From Streptomyces fungicidicus (GTDB lineage Bacteria; Actinomycetota; Actinomycetes; Streptomycetales; Streptomycetaceae), in assembly GCF_003665435.1 (NCBI RefSeq), contig NZ_CP023407.1, forward strand, positions 310,001 to 374,000: a DNA stretch of 64,000 nt, read 5' to 3'. The notes below the pieces were generated by a model that searched no databases, was not told where the DNA came from, and saw only the letters and a list, made by a program, of their open reading frames with translations. The first letter of the stretch is position 1. Each line of letters opens with the position of its first letter. The translations under genes and the position numbers were made by a program. This document shows, one piece after another, positions 25,684 to 35,293 of this stretch.

Positions 25684-26934
25684 ATGACTGATTCCGCGGT
25701 GCGCCGACGCCGGAGAGCCCTCTTCGTCTTCTTCCTGATACCCGGCCTGGCGATGTCCTCGTGGGTCACCCGCACCCCGGACGTACGGGACCGGCTCGGT
25801 GTCTCCACCGGCGAGATGGGCCTGGTCCTCTTCGGTCTGTCCGTCGGCTCCATGCTCGGCATCCTCGGCTCCGGCCCGCTGGTCTCCCGCTTCGGCCCCC
25901 GGCCCGTGATCGGCGCCGGCACCGCCCTGATCGTGCTGAGCATGCTCCTGGCCGGCGCCGGCACCGCCGCCTCCTCGGCCCCCGCCGTCACGGCCGGTCT
26001 GTTCCTCTTCGGCGCGGGCATGGGCGGCGGCGAAGTCGCCCTCAACGTCGACGGTGCGGAGGTCGAGCGCCTCACCCGGCGCACCGTGCTGCCCGCGCTG
26101 CACGGCTTCTTCAGTCTCGGCACGGTCATCGGCGCCTGCGTGGGCATCGCCTGCACTGCCGCCGCCCTTCCGGTGTCGTGGCACCTGGCCGCGGTCGCGC
26201 TCGTGACGGCCGCCCTCTTCGCCCACGCCTACCGCGCCATCCCCGCCGGAGCCGGCGGGGCCCCGGACGACTCGGAGCAGGTCACGGACGCGGAGAAGGG
26301 GCAGCGGCCCGCGGTGTGGAAGGACCGGCGTCTGCTGCTCATCGGCGGCATCGTGCTGACCATGGCTCTGGCCGAGGGGGCCGCCAACGACTGGCTGCCG
26401 CTGCTCATGGTCGACGGGCACGGCATGGGTGCCGCCCTGGGGTCGGCCGTGTACGCGGGCTTCGCCGCCGCCATGGCGATCGGCCGTTTCGGCGGCGGCT
26501 TCTTCATCGACCGCTTCGGCCGCGCTCCCGTGGTCCGCGCCAGCGCCCTCTCGGCCGCCCTCGGACTCGCCGTCGTCATCTTCGCCGAGGCCCCCGTCCT
26601 CGCCGGAGCGGCCGTGTTCTTCTGGGGGCTGGGCGCCTCGCTCGGCTTCCCGCTCGCGTTGTCCGCGGCCGGCGACTCCGGTCCGCGCGCGGCGGCACGT
26701 GTCAGCCTGGTGGCGACCATCGGCTACGTCGCCTTCCTCGTGGGCCCGCCCGGCCTGGGTTTCCTCGGCGACCACTACGGGCTGCGCGCCGCGATGACCG
26801 TCGTCCTCGTCCTCGTCGCCGTGGCGGTCTTCCTCGCGCCCGCGGTCGCCACCCGCCGAGCGGCTCCGGCGCAGCCCCACCCCGGGCGGCGGCCGGAACC
26901 GGCCCACGAAGTCCGGGAGCCCGAACTCCCGTGA
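25684..26934 (+). CDS. MFS transporter (YbjJ-like)
   Basis: About 416 residues, twelve predicted spans in two halves around a charged central loop (PDDSEQVTDAEKGQRPAVWKD). FFLIPGLAMSSWVTRTPDVRD and the loop GPLVSRFGPRPVIG match the YbjJ/YfkF-type branch; GRFGGGFFIDRFGRAPVVR is the second-half equivalent. The substrate is unknown. No ribosome site is obvious directly before the ATG. Confidence 0.9.
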   Translation: MTDSAVRRRRRALFVFFLIPGLAMSSWVTRTPDVRDRLGVSTGEMGLVLFGLSVGSMLGILGSGPLVSRFGPRPVIGAGTALIVLSMLLAGAGTAASSAPAVTAGLFLFGAGMGGGEVALNVDGAEVERLTRRTVLPALHGFFSLGTVIGACVGIACTAAALPVSWHLAAVALVTAALFAHAYRAIPAGAGGAPDDSEQVTDAEKGQRPAVWKDRRLLLIGGIVLTMALAEGAANDWLPLLMVDGHGMGAALGSAVYAGFAAAMAIGRFGGGFFIDRFGRAPVVRASALSAALGLAVVIFAEAPVLAGAAVFFWGLGASLGFPLALSAAGDSGPRAAARVSLVATIGYVAFLVGPPGLGFLGDHYGLRAAMTVVLVLVAVAVFLAPAVATRRAAPAQPHPGRRPEPAHEVREPELP

Positions 26935-27143
26935 CGGCCCGTTCCGCCCCCGTCTCCGCTCCCCCGCACCGGTGACGACGGACAAGGGCTGACGCGCGCG
27001 GTCGTGGCATGCCGCGTTCGGAGTAATCGGCGGATCCGGCTCTCCGCTCGTGTCACGCTGTGGGCTTGTTCGGTCACGGTCGTGTCGGGAGGCCGGGTGA
27101 ACCACTCGGGTGAGTGGCTGTACCAGCGTGAGAGGCGTGGGCG

Positions 27144-28511
27144 GTGAACGGCGGGGGCGGGGCCGGGCAGCCGGGGGCGCCCGGACCGCCGTCGCGCCCG
27201 GGCACCGGGCTGGAGCAGGTGGGCGCGCAGTTGCGGGCGCTGACCGATGCCAAGGACCGGCTGCAGGGCCTGCTCGACGCGGTGCTCGCCATCAGCCGGG
27301 AACTGGACCTGTCGGTGGTGCTGCGGCGGATCGTCACCACCGCCATGGAACTGGTGGGTGCCCGTTACGGAGCACTCGGGGTGCTGCACGAGTCCGGCGA
27401 GTACCTGCGGGAGCTCATCACGGCGGGCCTGAGCGAGGACGAGCGCGCGGCGCTGGCCGGGGTGGACTTCCCGCACGGCGAAGGGGTGCTCGGGCACCTC
27501 ATCCGTGATCCGAGGCCGCTGCGGGTCGGCGACATCGCCTCCCATCCCGCCTCGGTCGGCTTTCCGCCCGGCCACCCGCGCATGCGCACCCTGCTGGGGA
27601 TCGCCATCAGCGTCCGCGGCGAAATCTACGGCGACCTCTATCTGTCCGAACGCCACGACGGGCGGCCCTTCGACCGCCACGACGAGGACATCGTCGTCGC
27701 CCTCGCCGGCGCCGCCGGTGTCGCGATCGAGAACGCCCGCCTGTTCGCACAGGTCCGCGACAGTGCCGAGACCTTCCAGCGTCTGCTGCTGCCCACCCTG
27801 TCCGATCTGAGCCCCTTCACCGCCGCCACCGTCTACCGGCCCGCCGCCGAGCCGAACCGGCTCGGCGGCGACTGGTACGACGCCCTCGTGCTGCCCGACG
27901 GCTCGGTCGGGGTCATGATCGGTGACGTCGGCGGCCACGACCTGCGGGCGGCCGCCGCCATGGCCCAGGCCCGCAGCATGCTCCGCGCGCTGTTCTACGA
28001 CCGCCGCACCCCGCCCAGCGAAGTGCTCACCCAACTGGACCACACGCTGCACGCCACCACGGACATCCCGGTGACGACGGCCTGCCTGGCCCGGGTGGAG
28101 CCCGGGGAGTCCGGCTGGGTGCTGCGCTGGAGCACCGCCGGACACTTCCCGCCCCTGCTGATCGGCCCCGGCGCGGAGACGGAGTACCTGTACGCCGAAC
28201 CCGGCCTGCCGCTCGGGGTGAGCACCGGCGAGCACCGCCCCGATCACACGCGCCCGCTGCCGCCGGGTTCGGTGCTGGTCTTCTTCACCGACGGACTCGT
28301 CGAGCACCCCGCACGTCCCCTCGACGAGAACCTGACCGCGCTCGCCGGTCTCGCCGCCTCCCTCGTCTCACGGCCGCTGCAGGAGTTCGTGCAGGCACTG
28401 GCCGACCGACACCCCAGCGACGGCCGCGACGACATGGCCGTCCTCGCGCTCCGCGTCCCTCTCGGCCCCGGTCCCCCGCCGGGCGCCGCCACGGCCGGAC
28501 GCAGCCGCTGA
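27144..28511 (+). CDS. GAF-domain PP2C-type (SpoIIE) serine phosphatase
   Basis: About 455 residues. A short Pro/Gly-rich start leads to a GAF domain (about 45-200; ELDLSVVLRRIVTTAMELVGARYGALGV, HDEDIVVALAGAAGVAIENARL) and then a SpoIIE/PP2C domain (about 215-445) with GGDWYDALVLPDG, IGDVGGHDLRAAAAMA and TDGLVEHPAR holding the metal Asp residues. Such proteins act on anti-anti-sigma factors in Streptomyces. The GTG start has GAGAGG 8 nt upstream. No partner anti-sigma gene is adjacent. Confidence 0.93.
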   Translation: MNGGGGAGQPGAPGPPSRPGTGLEQVGAQLRALTDAKDRLQGLLDAVLAISRELDLSVVLRRIVTTAMELVGARYGALGVLHESGEYLRELITAGLSEDERAALAGVDFPHGEGVLGHLIRDPRPLRVGDIASHPASVGFPPGHPRMRTLLGIAISVRGEIYGDLYLSERHDGRPFDRHDEDIVVALAGAAGVAIENARLFAQVRDSAETFQRLLLPTLSDLSPFTAATVYRPAAEPNRLGGDWYDALVLPDGSVGVMIGDVGGHDLRAAAAMAQARSMLRALFYDRRTPPSEVLTQLDHTLHATTDIPVTTACLARVEPGESGWVLRWSTAGHFPPLLIGPGAETEYLYAEPGLPLGVSTGEHRPDHTRPLPPGSVLVFFTDGLVEHPARPLDENLTALAGLAASLVSRPLQEFVQALADRHPSDGRDDMAVLALRVPLGPGPPPGAATAGRSR

Positions 28512-28514
28512 GGT

Positions 28515-28530
28515 CGGCGGGGCTCCGCCG
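28515..28530. terminator. short hairpin between convergent genes
   Basis: CGGCGG-GGCT-CCGCCG, 3 nt past the phosphatase stop and before the btuD stop. Weak but well placed. Confidence 0.4.
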
Positions 28531-28546
28531 GTACCAGGGGAAGGCG

Positions 28547-29370
<824 letters not shown>

Positions 29371-29374
<4 letters not shown>

Positions 29375-30384
29375 GTCTTCCTCCGGCCCCGGTACAGCAC
29401 GGCGACGAAGGCCGGGACGCCGATGAGGGACGTCACCACGCCCACGGGGACCTCCTGGGGGTCGACGACGGTGCGGGCGAGGGTGTCGACCCACACCAGG
29501 AACACGGCTCCGGCCAGCGCGGTGACCGGCAGCAGCCGGGCGTGGCCGGAGCCGGTGAGCGCGCGGACGGCGTGCGGCAGCACCAGGCCGACGAAACCGA
29601 TCGCCCCGGTGCAGGCGACCAGTACGGCCGTGAGCAGCGCCGTGGCGGACAGCAGCACCAGGCGGGCTCGGACGACGTGCACGCCGAGGCCGGCGGCGGC
29701 CTCCTCGCCGAAGGCGAAGGCGTCCAGTGTGGTGGCGTGGGCGAGGCAGACGGCCAGGACGGCGCCGAGGGCCGCCGCGCACAGCAGCACCTGGCCCCAG
29801 TCGGCGCCGGTGAGGGAGCCGAGCAGCCAGAACAGCACGCCCCTGGTGGTCTCGGCGTCGGCGGACGTCAGCACGATGAACGAGGTCAGCGCGGAGAACA
29901 GCTGCATGGCGGCGACACCGGACAGCACCACCCGGTCCATGCCGCCGCCGAGGCTGTGACCGAGCAGCATCACCAGGGCGAAGGAGAGCAGGGCCCCGGC
30001 GAAGGCGCCCGCCGACAGCGACACGGTGCCACCGCCCACCCCGAGCACCACGACGGCGACCGCGCCCGTTGAGGCTCCGGAGGACACACCGAGGACGAAG
30101 GGGTCGGCGAGCGGGTTGCGCAGCAGCGACTGCATGACCGCGCCGCACAGCGCGAGCCCCGCTCCGCACACGGCGGCCAGCAGGGTGCGCGGCATCCGCA
30201 GGTTCCACACGATGCCGTCCCTGAGCGGCGGCAGCGTGCTCCCGCCGCCGCCGAGGTGGCCGGCCACGGACGCCCACACGTCGGCGGTGGAGATGTCGGC
30301 GGGCCCGATGGTCACGGCGACGGCCAGGGAGACGGCCAGTGCCACGAGCCCTCCGCCGGTGAGCAGCAGGACCCTGCCGCTCAC
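29371..30384 (-). CDS. btuC: vitamin B12 ABC importer permease
   Basis: About 337 residues of the FecCD/BtuC family with nine or ten spans. RMPRTLLAAVCGAGLALCGAVMQSLLRNPLADPFVLG and GAIGFVGLVLPHAVRALTGSGH (coupling region) are the family signatures. The GTG start overlaps the substrate-binding protein stop (GTGA). Confidence 0.9.
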
Positions 30385-31433
30385 TTGGCGAGCCCGAAGT
30401 CGCGCAGCGCGGCGGCGACCTGTTCGATCCCTTCGACGGTGCGCAGGGACGGGTTCATCGCCTGCCCGCTGAGCCGGACGTACCGCTTCTCGCGCACGGC
30501 GGTGAGGTTGCGGGTGGCCGGGTTGGTCTCCAGGAACCGGATCTTGGCATCGGCGGACTCGGCGGTCTGGGACTTGCGGGTCAGGTCGCCGAGGACGATG
30601 ACGTCGGGGTCGCGGTCGGCGACGGTCTCCCAGTTGATCTGCGGCCACTCGTCGTGGGTGTCGGCGAAGGCGTTCTCCGCGCCGACGGCGCGGGTGATGG
30701 CGCCGGGGGCGCCGCAGCAGCCGGCGAGGTAGGGCGACTGGGAGTTGGCGAACCAGTACATGAGGGAGGTGCCGGAGGCGTCCAGGCCGTCGGTGGCCTT
30801 GCGTACCCGGCGTTCCAGCTGTGCGACCAGTTCGTCGCCGCGTTCCTCGACACCGAAGGTGCGGGCCAGGTCGCGTATCTCGCCGTAGACGGTCTCGAGG
30901 GTCAGCGCCGTGGCGCGCGAGCCGTCGCCTCCGCTGTCGTTGTCCTTGCCGGCGGCGCAGTCGGACGGGGAGACGTACGTGGGGACGCCCAGTTTCTCGA
31001 ACTGCTCACGGCTCGCGACGCCGCCCGTGCCGAGGGTGGAGACGAAGGAGGCGGTGACGAAGTCGGGTCCGGCGTCCAGCACCTTCTCGAAGGACGGGTT
31101 GTTGTCCGCCAGCCGGGGCACCGACGCGTTGGCCTTCTCCAGGCCCTTCATCACGGGGTCGGTCCAGGTGGCGGTGCCGGCCATGCGGTCGGCGAGGCCG
31201 AGGGAGAGCAGGATCTCGGTGGTTCCCTGGTTGAGGGAGACGACGTGCCGGGGCGCCGACTTCAGGGTGACCTCGTGCCCGCAGTTGTCGAGGGTCAGCG
31301 GGTAACCAGCTTCCCGCTTGCGCGAGTTGGAGTCGGCGTCGGCACCGGGGCCGCCGCACGCGGTGAGCGGCAGGGCAGCGGCGAGGAGGGCGGCCGCGAC
31401 GCGGCGGCGGGAAGCGGTACGGGTACGGGGCAT
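30381..31433 (-). CDS. btuF: cobalamin-binding lipoprotein of the B12 importer
   Basis: About 350 residues. Twin-Arg-like basic start, hydrophobic run and lipobox LPLTAC-GG. The periplasmic-binding fold is seen from APRHVVSLNQGTTEILLSLGLADRMAG and WPQINWETVADRDPDVIVLGD; the family covers siderophore, haem and B12 binders. Cys pairs (SDCAAG, AGCCGAPG) are unusual and may form disulfides. ATG at 31433 has AAGGCG upstream. The riboswitch ends about 70 nt before this start. Confidence 0.9.
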   Translation of the reverse strand: MPRTRTASRRRVAAALLAAALPLTACGGPGADADSNSRKREAGYPLTLDNCGHEVTLKSAPRHVVSLNQGTTEILLSLGLADRMAGTATWTDPVMKGLEKANASVPRLADNNPSFEKVLDAGPDFVTASFVSTLGTGGVASREQFEKLGVPTYVSPSDCAAGKDNDSGGDGSRATALTLETVYGEIRDLARTFGVEERGDELVAQLERRVRKATDGLDASGTSLMYWFANSQSPYLAGCCGAPGAITRAVGAENAFADTHDEWPQINWETVADRDPDVIVLGDLTRKSQTAESADAKIRFLETNPATRNLTAVREKRYVRLSGQAMNPSLRTVEGIEQVAAALRDFGLAK

Positions 31434-31502
31434 GGAGACGCCTTGCACTCGGGGCTCGAACGCGGAGCCTGGCCTACGGAGAACCTCCCCGCCCACGGCG
31501 GG

Positions 31503-31690
31503 TAGGCGCCAGCAGGTCTTCGGACTCGGGTTCGTCCGGACGGAGCGCCTTCCCGGGATGCCGTGCGCCGGCCCTTCGGCCGACCCGCGCCGCCCCAGTG
31601 GCGTCGAGTGCCCCGCCCGTCCCCCTCACCGCTGCGCGTCAGTTCCGGATTCCCACCGGATTCCCTGGCCTCGGATGTGGCACGACTGGC
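31503..31690 (-). ncRNA. cobalamin riboswitch controlling btuFCD
   Basis: On the minus strand the conserved blocks occur in the right order: GGGAATCCGGTGGGAATCCG, then CTGACGCGCAGCGGT, then GCCACTGG, then GGGAAGGCG, and finally GAGTCCGAAGACCTGC followed by GGCGCC. These are the B12-box core elements of the AdoCbl riboswitch, with the actinobacterial CGCAGCGGT variant. Just downstream CCCGCC-GTG-GGCGGG followed by GGAGG (about 31485-31502) may be the switching hairpin. A possible -10 TAGATT lies at 31703-31698. High B12 should shut off the importer. Confidence 0.88.
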
Positions 31691-31729
31691 CCCCGCAATC
31701 TATCAAGATCACTCGTGGGGACCGGCCGC

Positions 31730-31923
31730 GGGGCGTGCCGGGCGTCAGCACCACGGACTTTTCCTCGGCGAACCAGGAGTGATCGACTCCCAGGCCCCGG
31801 ACGACGTAGTCGCCCTGCCGGGCAGGCGGGACGCCGCGCCCCGCGGATGAAGCGCACCAGCGGCCATCCCCGGTCCAGTGCGGTGTCCTTGCCGGCAATG
31901 CCCAGGTACACGCTGTCGTTCAT
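31730..31923 (-). pseudogene. remnant of a small cupin-like gene
   Basis: Frame one starts ATG at 31923 with MNDSVYLGIAGKDTALDRGW then PLVRFIRG. Strong GC3 coding bias then moves to another frame, reading QGDYVVRGLGVDHSWFAEEK and SVVLTPG. The two halves resemble the start and end of a roughly 115-residue Streptomyces cupin-fold protein that ends GDYVxWGxGVDHSWxAEE (from memory); the middle 45-50 residues are missing and the frame is broken. The tail runs into the riboswitch promoter. Confidence 0.5.
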
Positions 31924-32041
31924 GGTTCCGGGAACGTAGTGCACGACGTGTCCCCGTCCGCGAGTACACGGCAGGGACAGGGCGACGCCCCGCCGCACCG
32001 GCGTGCGGCGAAGCGTCGCCCGCGGGCCCGCGAAGGGCCGT

Positions 32042-32119
32042 TCAGCTCTGCGGCCGCTTCCCGTGGTTGGCCGCGTGGTTGCGGCGGGCCTTCTTCTTCC
32101 GGCGCCTCTTCGAGGACAT
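32042..32119 (-). CDS. bL37-like small ribosomal protein
   Basis: A 25-residue, highly basic peptide: MSSKRRRKKKARRNHAANHG followed by KRPQS. The Arg/Lys-rich start and the ANHGKRP tail match the actinobacterial 50S protein bL37, known as a 24-residue protein in mycobacteria. AAGGGAGA lies 5-6 nt before the ATG. The gene is monocistronic, between the pseudogene and the divergent GAF regulator. It is below the usual length limit of gene finders. Confidence 0.8.
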   Translation of the reverse strand: MSSKRRRKKKARRNHAANHGKRPQS

Positions 32120-32328
32120 GGGCGTCTCCCTTGTGACGTGGGGCCGTGAGACCGTGTCCCGCCCGGCCGTTCCGGAACCGGCGGACGGCGATGGACCGCC
32201 GCCCATTCTTCCGCAGGGCTCCCGGCGCCGCGACTCGCGCCGTGCCGGACACCGCGCACGTCCACACTGTTGTCGCCGCGCGCCCGCCGGGCGACGATGG
32301 GCCCCAGCGCATCGCCCCGCGGGAGGCC

Positions 32329-33609
32329 ATGGTGACCGATCCCTGGGTGGCCCTGGAGCCAGGAGCCGACCCTGCCGAGCGCGTACGCGCGCTGCACCGG
32401 GCGCACGAGACCTTCACCGAGGCCGGCACGGTGCCGCGCCCGGTGCGCGGCGTGGTCGCCGACTCGTGGCGGCGTTCGGCGCGCGCCGGGGTCCACCCGG
32501 ACGGCTCCGCCGACGTCGAACTGACGGACGGTGACCTCGGGACCTACCGCGCCGAGCATCCGCTGGCCCATGTGATGCCGCTGTTCCGGGAGTTGCTGGG
32601 CACGTTCGCCTCCGACGGCCGCCATCTGCTGGCGGTGTGCGACGCGCGCGGCAGGCTGCTGTGGGTCGAGGGGCACGCGTCGACGCTGCGGCAGGCGGGG
32701 CGGATGAACTTCGTGCCGGGCGCACGGTGGTCGGAGAGCGCGGTCGGGACGAACGCTCCGGGCACGGCGGTCGCCGTCGGCCGTCCGGTCCAAGTGTTCG
32801 CGGCCGAGCACTTCGTGCGGCGCGTGCAGCCGTGGACGTGCGCGGCGGCACCCGTGCACGACCCCCGCACGGGGCGGCTGCTCGGTGCGGTGGACATCAC
32901 CGGCGGCAACGGCCTCGCGCATCCGCACAGCCTCGGGTTCGTGCGTGCCGTGGCCCGTGCGGCGGAGTCCCAGCTGGCGTTGCTCACGCCGGGCCGCCCG
33001 GCCGCCCGCGGGTCCGAACTGGCGGTGCTGGGCCGCGACCGTGCCGTGCTGACGACGGGGGGCCGCGGGATACGGCTCAGCCGCCGGCACAGCGAGATCC
33101 TCGTCCTGCTGGCCGAGCGTCCCGACGGCCTGACCGGCGACGAACTCGCGTGCGCGCTGTACGAGGACGAGTCGGTGACGCCGGTGACGCTGCGCGCCGA
33201 GCTGGCCCGGCTGCGTCAGGTGCTCGGGCCGGGGGTGCTCGCGTCGCGTCCCTACCGGCTCACCCTGCCCCTGGAGTCCGACGCGGCCGTCGTCGAACGC
33301 CGGCTGGCGGCGGGCGCGGTCACCACCGCCCTGGCCGGCTACCCCGGCCCGCTGCTGCCCGCCTCCCGGGCGCCGGCGGTCGTACGGCTCAGGCGCCGCC
33401 TCGCCGACGGGCTGCGCGCTGCGCTGGTCGCGGGCGCGGATCCCGACCTGCTGGCCGACTGGGTCCACGCCCCGTGGGGCGAGGACGACGTGGAGGTGTG
33501 GCGGGCGCTGGCCGCGGCCCGGCCCACGCCGTCCCACCGGGCCCGGCTGGCCGCGCTGGAGGCGGAACTGGCGGCTCCGGGCGGGTGGGCCGGCCGCGAG
33601 GACGGGTAG
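32329..33609 (+). CDS. GAF-domain transcriptional regulator (AcoR-like N-terminus)
   Basis: About 427 residues. The GAF part (about 60-220) has VCDARGRLLWVEG, GARWSESAVGTNAPGTAVAV and the CAAAPVHDPRTGRLLGAVD closing strand, as in AcoR-type activators of acetoin or aldehyde genes. It lacks the AAA+ sigma-54 domain and instead has a winged-helix-like C-terminal region (RRHSEILVLLAERPDGLTGDELA). GGGAGG is close to ATG 32329; GTG 32332 is equally possible. It lies 102 nt upstream of the aldehyde dehydrogenase gene it probably controls. Confidence 0.85.
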   Translation: MVTDPWVALEPGADPAERVRALHRAHETFTEAGTVPRPVRGVVADSWRRSARAGVHPDGSADVELTDGDLGTYRAEHPLAHVMPLFRELLGTFASDGRHLLAVCDARGRLLWVEGHASTLRQAGRMNFVPGARWSESAVGTNAPGTAVAVGRPVQVFAAEHFVRRVQPWTCAAAPVHDPRTGRLLGAVDITGGNGLAHPHSLGFVRAVARAAESQLALLTPGRPAARGSELAVLGRDRAVLTTGGRGIRLSRRHSEILVLLAERPDGLTGDELACALYEDESVTPVTLRAELARLRQVLGPGVLASRPYRLTLPLESDAAVVERRLAAGAVTTALAGYPGPLLPASRAPAVVRLRRRLADGLRAALVAGADPDLLADWVHAPWGEDDVEVWRALAAARPTPSHRARLAALEAELAAPGGWAGREDG

Positions 33610-33711
33610 CGGCGCCGGCCGGTCCGCAACGTGGTTGCAACGTTCGCGTCCCTACGCTCCGGCGCAGAGCTGCCCAACGGCGGGCGGCGCTGCCGAAGGA
33701 GGCCAGTCCGC

Positions 33712-35235
33712 ATGACCCGTTACGCGGCGCCCGGAAGCGAGGGCGCGATCGTCTCCTACCTGCCCCGCTACGACCACTTCATCGGCGGGGAGTACGCGCC
33801 TCCGGTCAGGGGACAGTACTTCGAGAACCCGAGTCCGGTGAACGGGCAGCCGTTCACCGAGGTGGCACGCGGTACGGCGGAGGACGTCGAGGCGGCGCTC
33901 GACGCGGCCCACGCGGCCGCGCCCGGCTGGGGGCGCAGGTCGGCGTCCGAGCGGTCCGACATCCTGCTGAAGATCGCCGACCGCATGGAGGCCAATCTGG
34001 AGGCCCTGGCGGTCGCGGAGAGCTGGGAGAACGGCAAGCCCGTACGGGAGACCCTGGCGGCCGACATCCCGCTGGCCATCGACCACTTCCGCTACTTCGC
34101 CGGCGCCGTGCGCTCCCAGGAGGGCACGCTCAGCGAGGTCGACGGCGACACCGTCGCCTACCACTTCCACGAGCCGCTGGGGGTAGTCGCCCAGATCATC
34201 CCGTGGAACTTCCCCATCCTGATGGCGACATGGAAGCTGGCGCCCGCCCTCGCCGCGGGCAACGCGGTGGTCCTCAAGCCCGCGGAGCAGACGCCGGTCT
34301 CCATCCACTACTGGCTGAGCCTCGTCTCCGACCTGCTGCCGCCGGGCGTGCTGAACATCGTCAACGGCTTCGGCCCGGAGGCCGGCAAGCCGCTCGCGTC
34401 CAGTCCGCGGGTGGCGAAGGTGGCCTTCACCGGGGAGACGTCCACCGGACGGCTGATCATGCAGTACGCGGCCGAGAACCTGAAGCCGGTCACGCTGGAG
34501 CTGGGCGGCAAGTCGCCGAACATCTTCTTCGACGACGTGTGGGAGAAGGACGACGACCTGCGGGACAAGGCCCTCGAGGGGTTCACGATGTTCGCGCTGA
34601 ACCAGGGCGAGGTGTGCACCTGCCCGTCCCGCGGGCTGATCCAGCGCGGCAACTACCCCGACTTCCTGGCCGCGGCCGTCGCCCGCACGGAGCTGATCAG
34701 GCCCGGGCATCCGCTCGACACCGACACGATGATCGGCGCGCAGGCGTCGAGCGAGCAGCTGGCCAAGATCCTCTCCTACATCGACATCGGCCGGCAGGAG
34801 GGGGCCAAGGTCCTCACGGGCGGCGAACGGGCCGAGTACGACGGTGACTTGAAGGGCGGCTACTACGTGCGGCCGACCATCTTCGAGGGCGACAACCGCA
34901 TGCGTGTCTTCCAGGAGGAGATCTTCGGCCCCGTCGTCTCCGTGGCGTCGTTCGACGACTTCGACGACGCGATCAAGATCGCCAACGACACGTCGTACGG
35001 TCTCGGCGCGGGCGTGTGGACCCGCGACATCAACACGGCCTACCGCGCCGGGCGGGCCATCCAGGCGGGCCGCGTCTGGACCAACTGCTACCACGCCTAC
35101 CCCGCGCACGCGGCATTCGGCGGCTACAAGCAGTCCGGGATCGGCCGGGAGACGCACAAGATGATGCTGGACCACTACCAGCAGACGAAGAACATCCTCT
35201 GTTCTTACAGCCCTCGGAAACTTGGCTTCTTCTAG
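33712..35235 (+). CDS. aldehyde dehydrogenase (acetaldehyde type, ExaC/AldA group)
   Basis: About 507 residues, full family length. [21 protein letters not shown] (cofactor motif), [12 protein letters not shown] (catalytic Glu), [12 protein letters not shown] (catalytic Cys) and [10 protein letters not shown] are all present. The CTC context and the ending [19 protein letters not shown] are typical of the NAD-dependent acetaldehyde/glycolaldehyde group. AAGGAGG lies about 9 nt before the ATG. The upstream GAF regulator suggests aldehyde-responsive expression. Confidence 0.95.
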   Translation: MTRYAAPGSEGAIVSYLPRYDHFIGGEYAPPVRGQYFENPSPVNGQPFTEVARGTAEDVEAALDAAHAAAPGWGRRSASERSDILLKIADRMEANLEALAVAESWENGKPVRETLAADIPLAIDHFRYFAGAVRSQEGTLSEVDGDTVAYHFHEPLGVVAQIIPWNFPILMATWKLAPALAAGNAVVLKPAEQTPVSIHYWLSLVSDLLPPGVLNIVNGFGPEAGKPLASSPRVAKVAFTGETSTGRLIMQYAAENLKPVTLELGGKSPNIFFDDVWEKDDDLRDKALEGFTMFALNQGEVCTCPSRGLIQRGNYPDFLAAAVARTELIRPGHPLDTDTMIGAQASSEQLAKILSYIDIGRQEGAKVLTGGERAEYDGDLKGGYYVRPTIFEGDNRMRVFQEEIFGPVVSVASFDDFDDAIKIANDTSYGLGAGVWTRDINTAYRAGRAIQAGRVWTNCYHAYPAHAAFGGYKQSGIGRETHKMMLDHYQQTKNILCSYSPRKLGFF

Positions 35236-35243
35236 AGCCTGAA

Positions 35244-35286
35244 GTCGGGTTGCCCGGAGGCATCGTCGCGCTCCAGGCAACCCGAC
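35244..35286. terminator. strong hairpin at the left border of the antimycin cluster
   Basis: GTCGGGTTGCC and GGCAACCCGAC pair over 11 bp around a 21-nt loop. It separates the convergent aldehyde dehydrogenase and kynureninase genes. Confidence 0.7.
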
Positions 35287-35293
35287 GCCCCGT

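Noticed and set aside
31626..31898. 90-codon open frame over the riboswitch start
   Set aside because: Its second half runs through the riboswitch and its first half is out of frame with the clear MNDSVYLG start; treated as part of a pseudogene.
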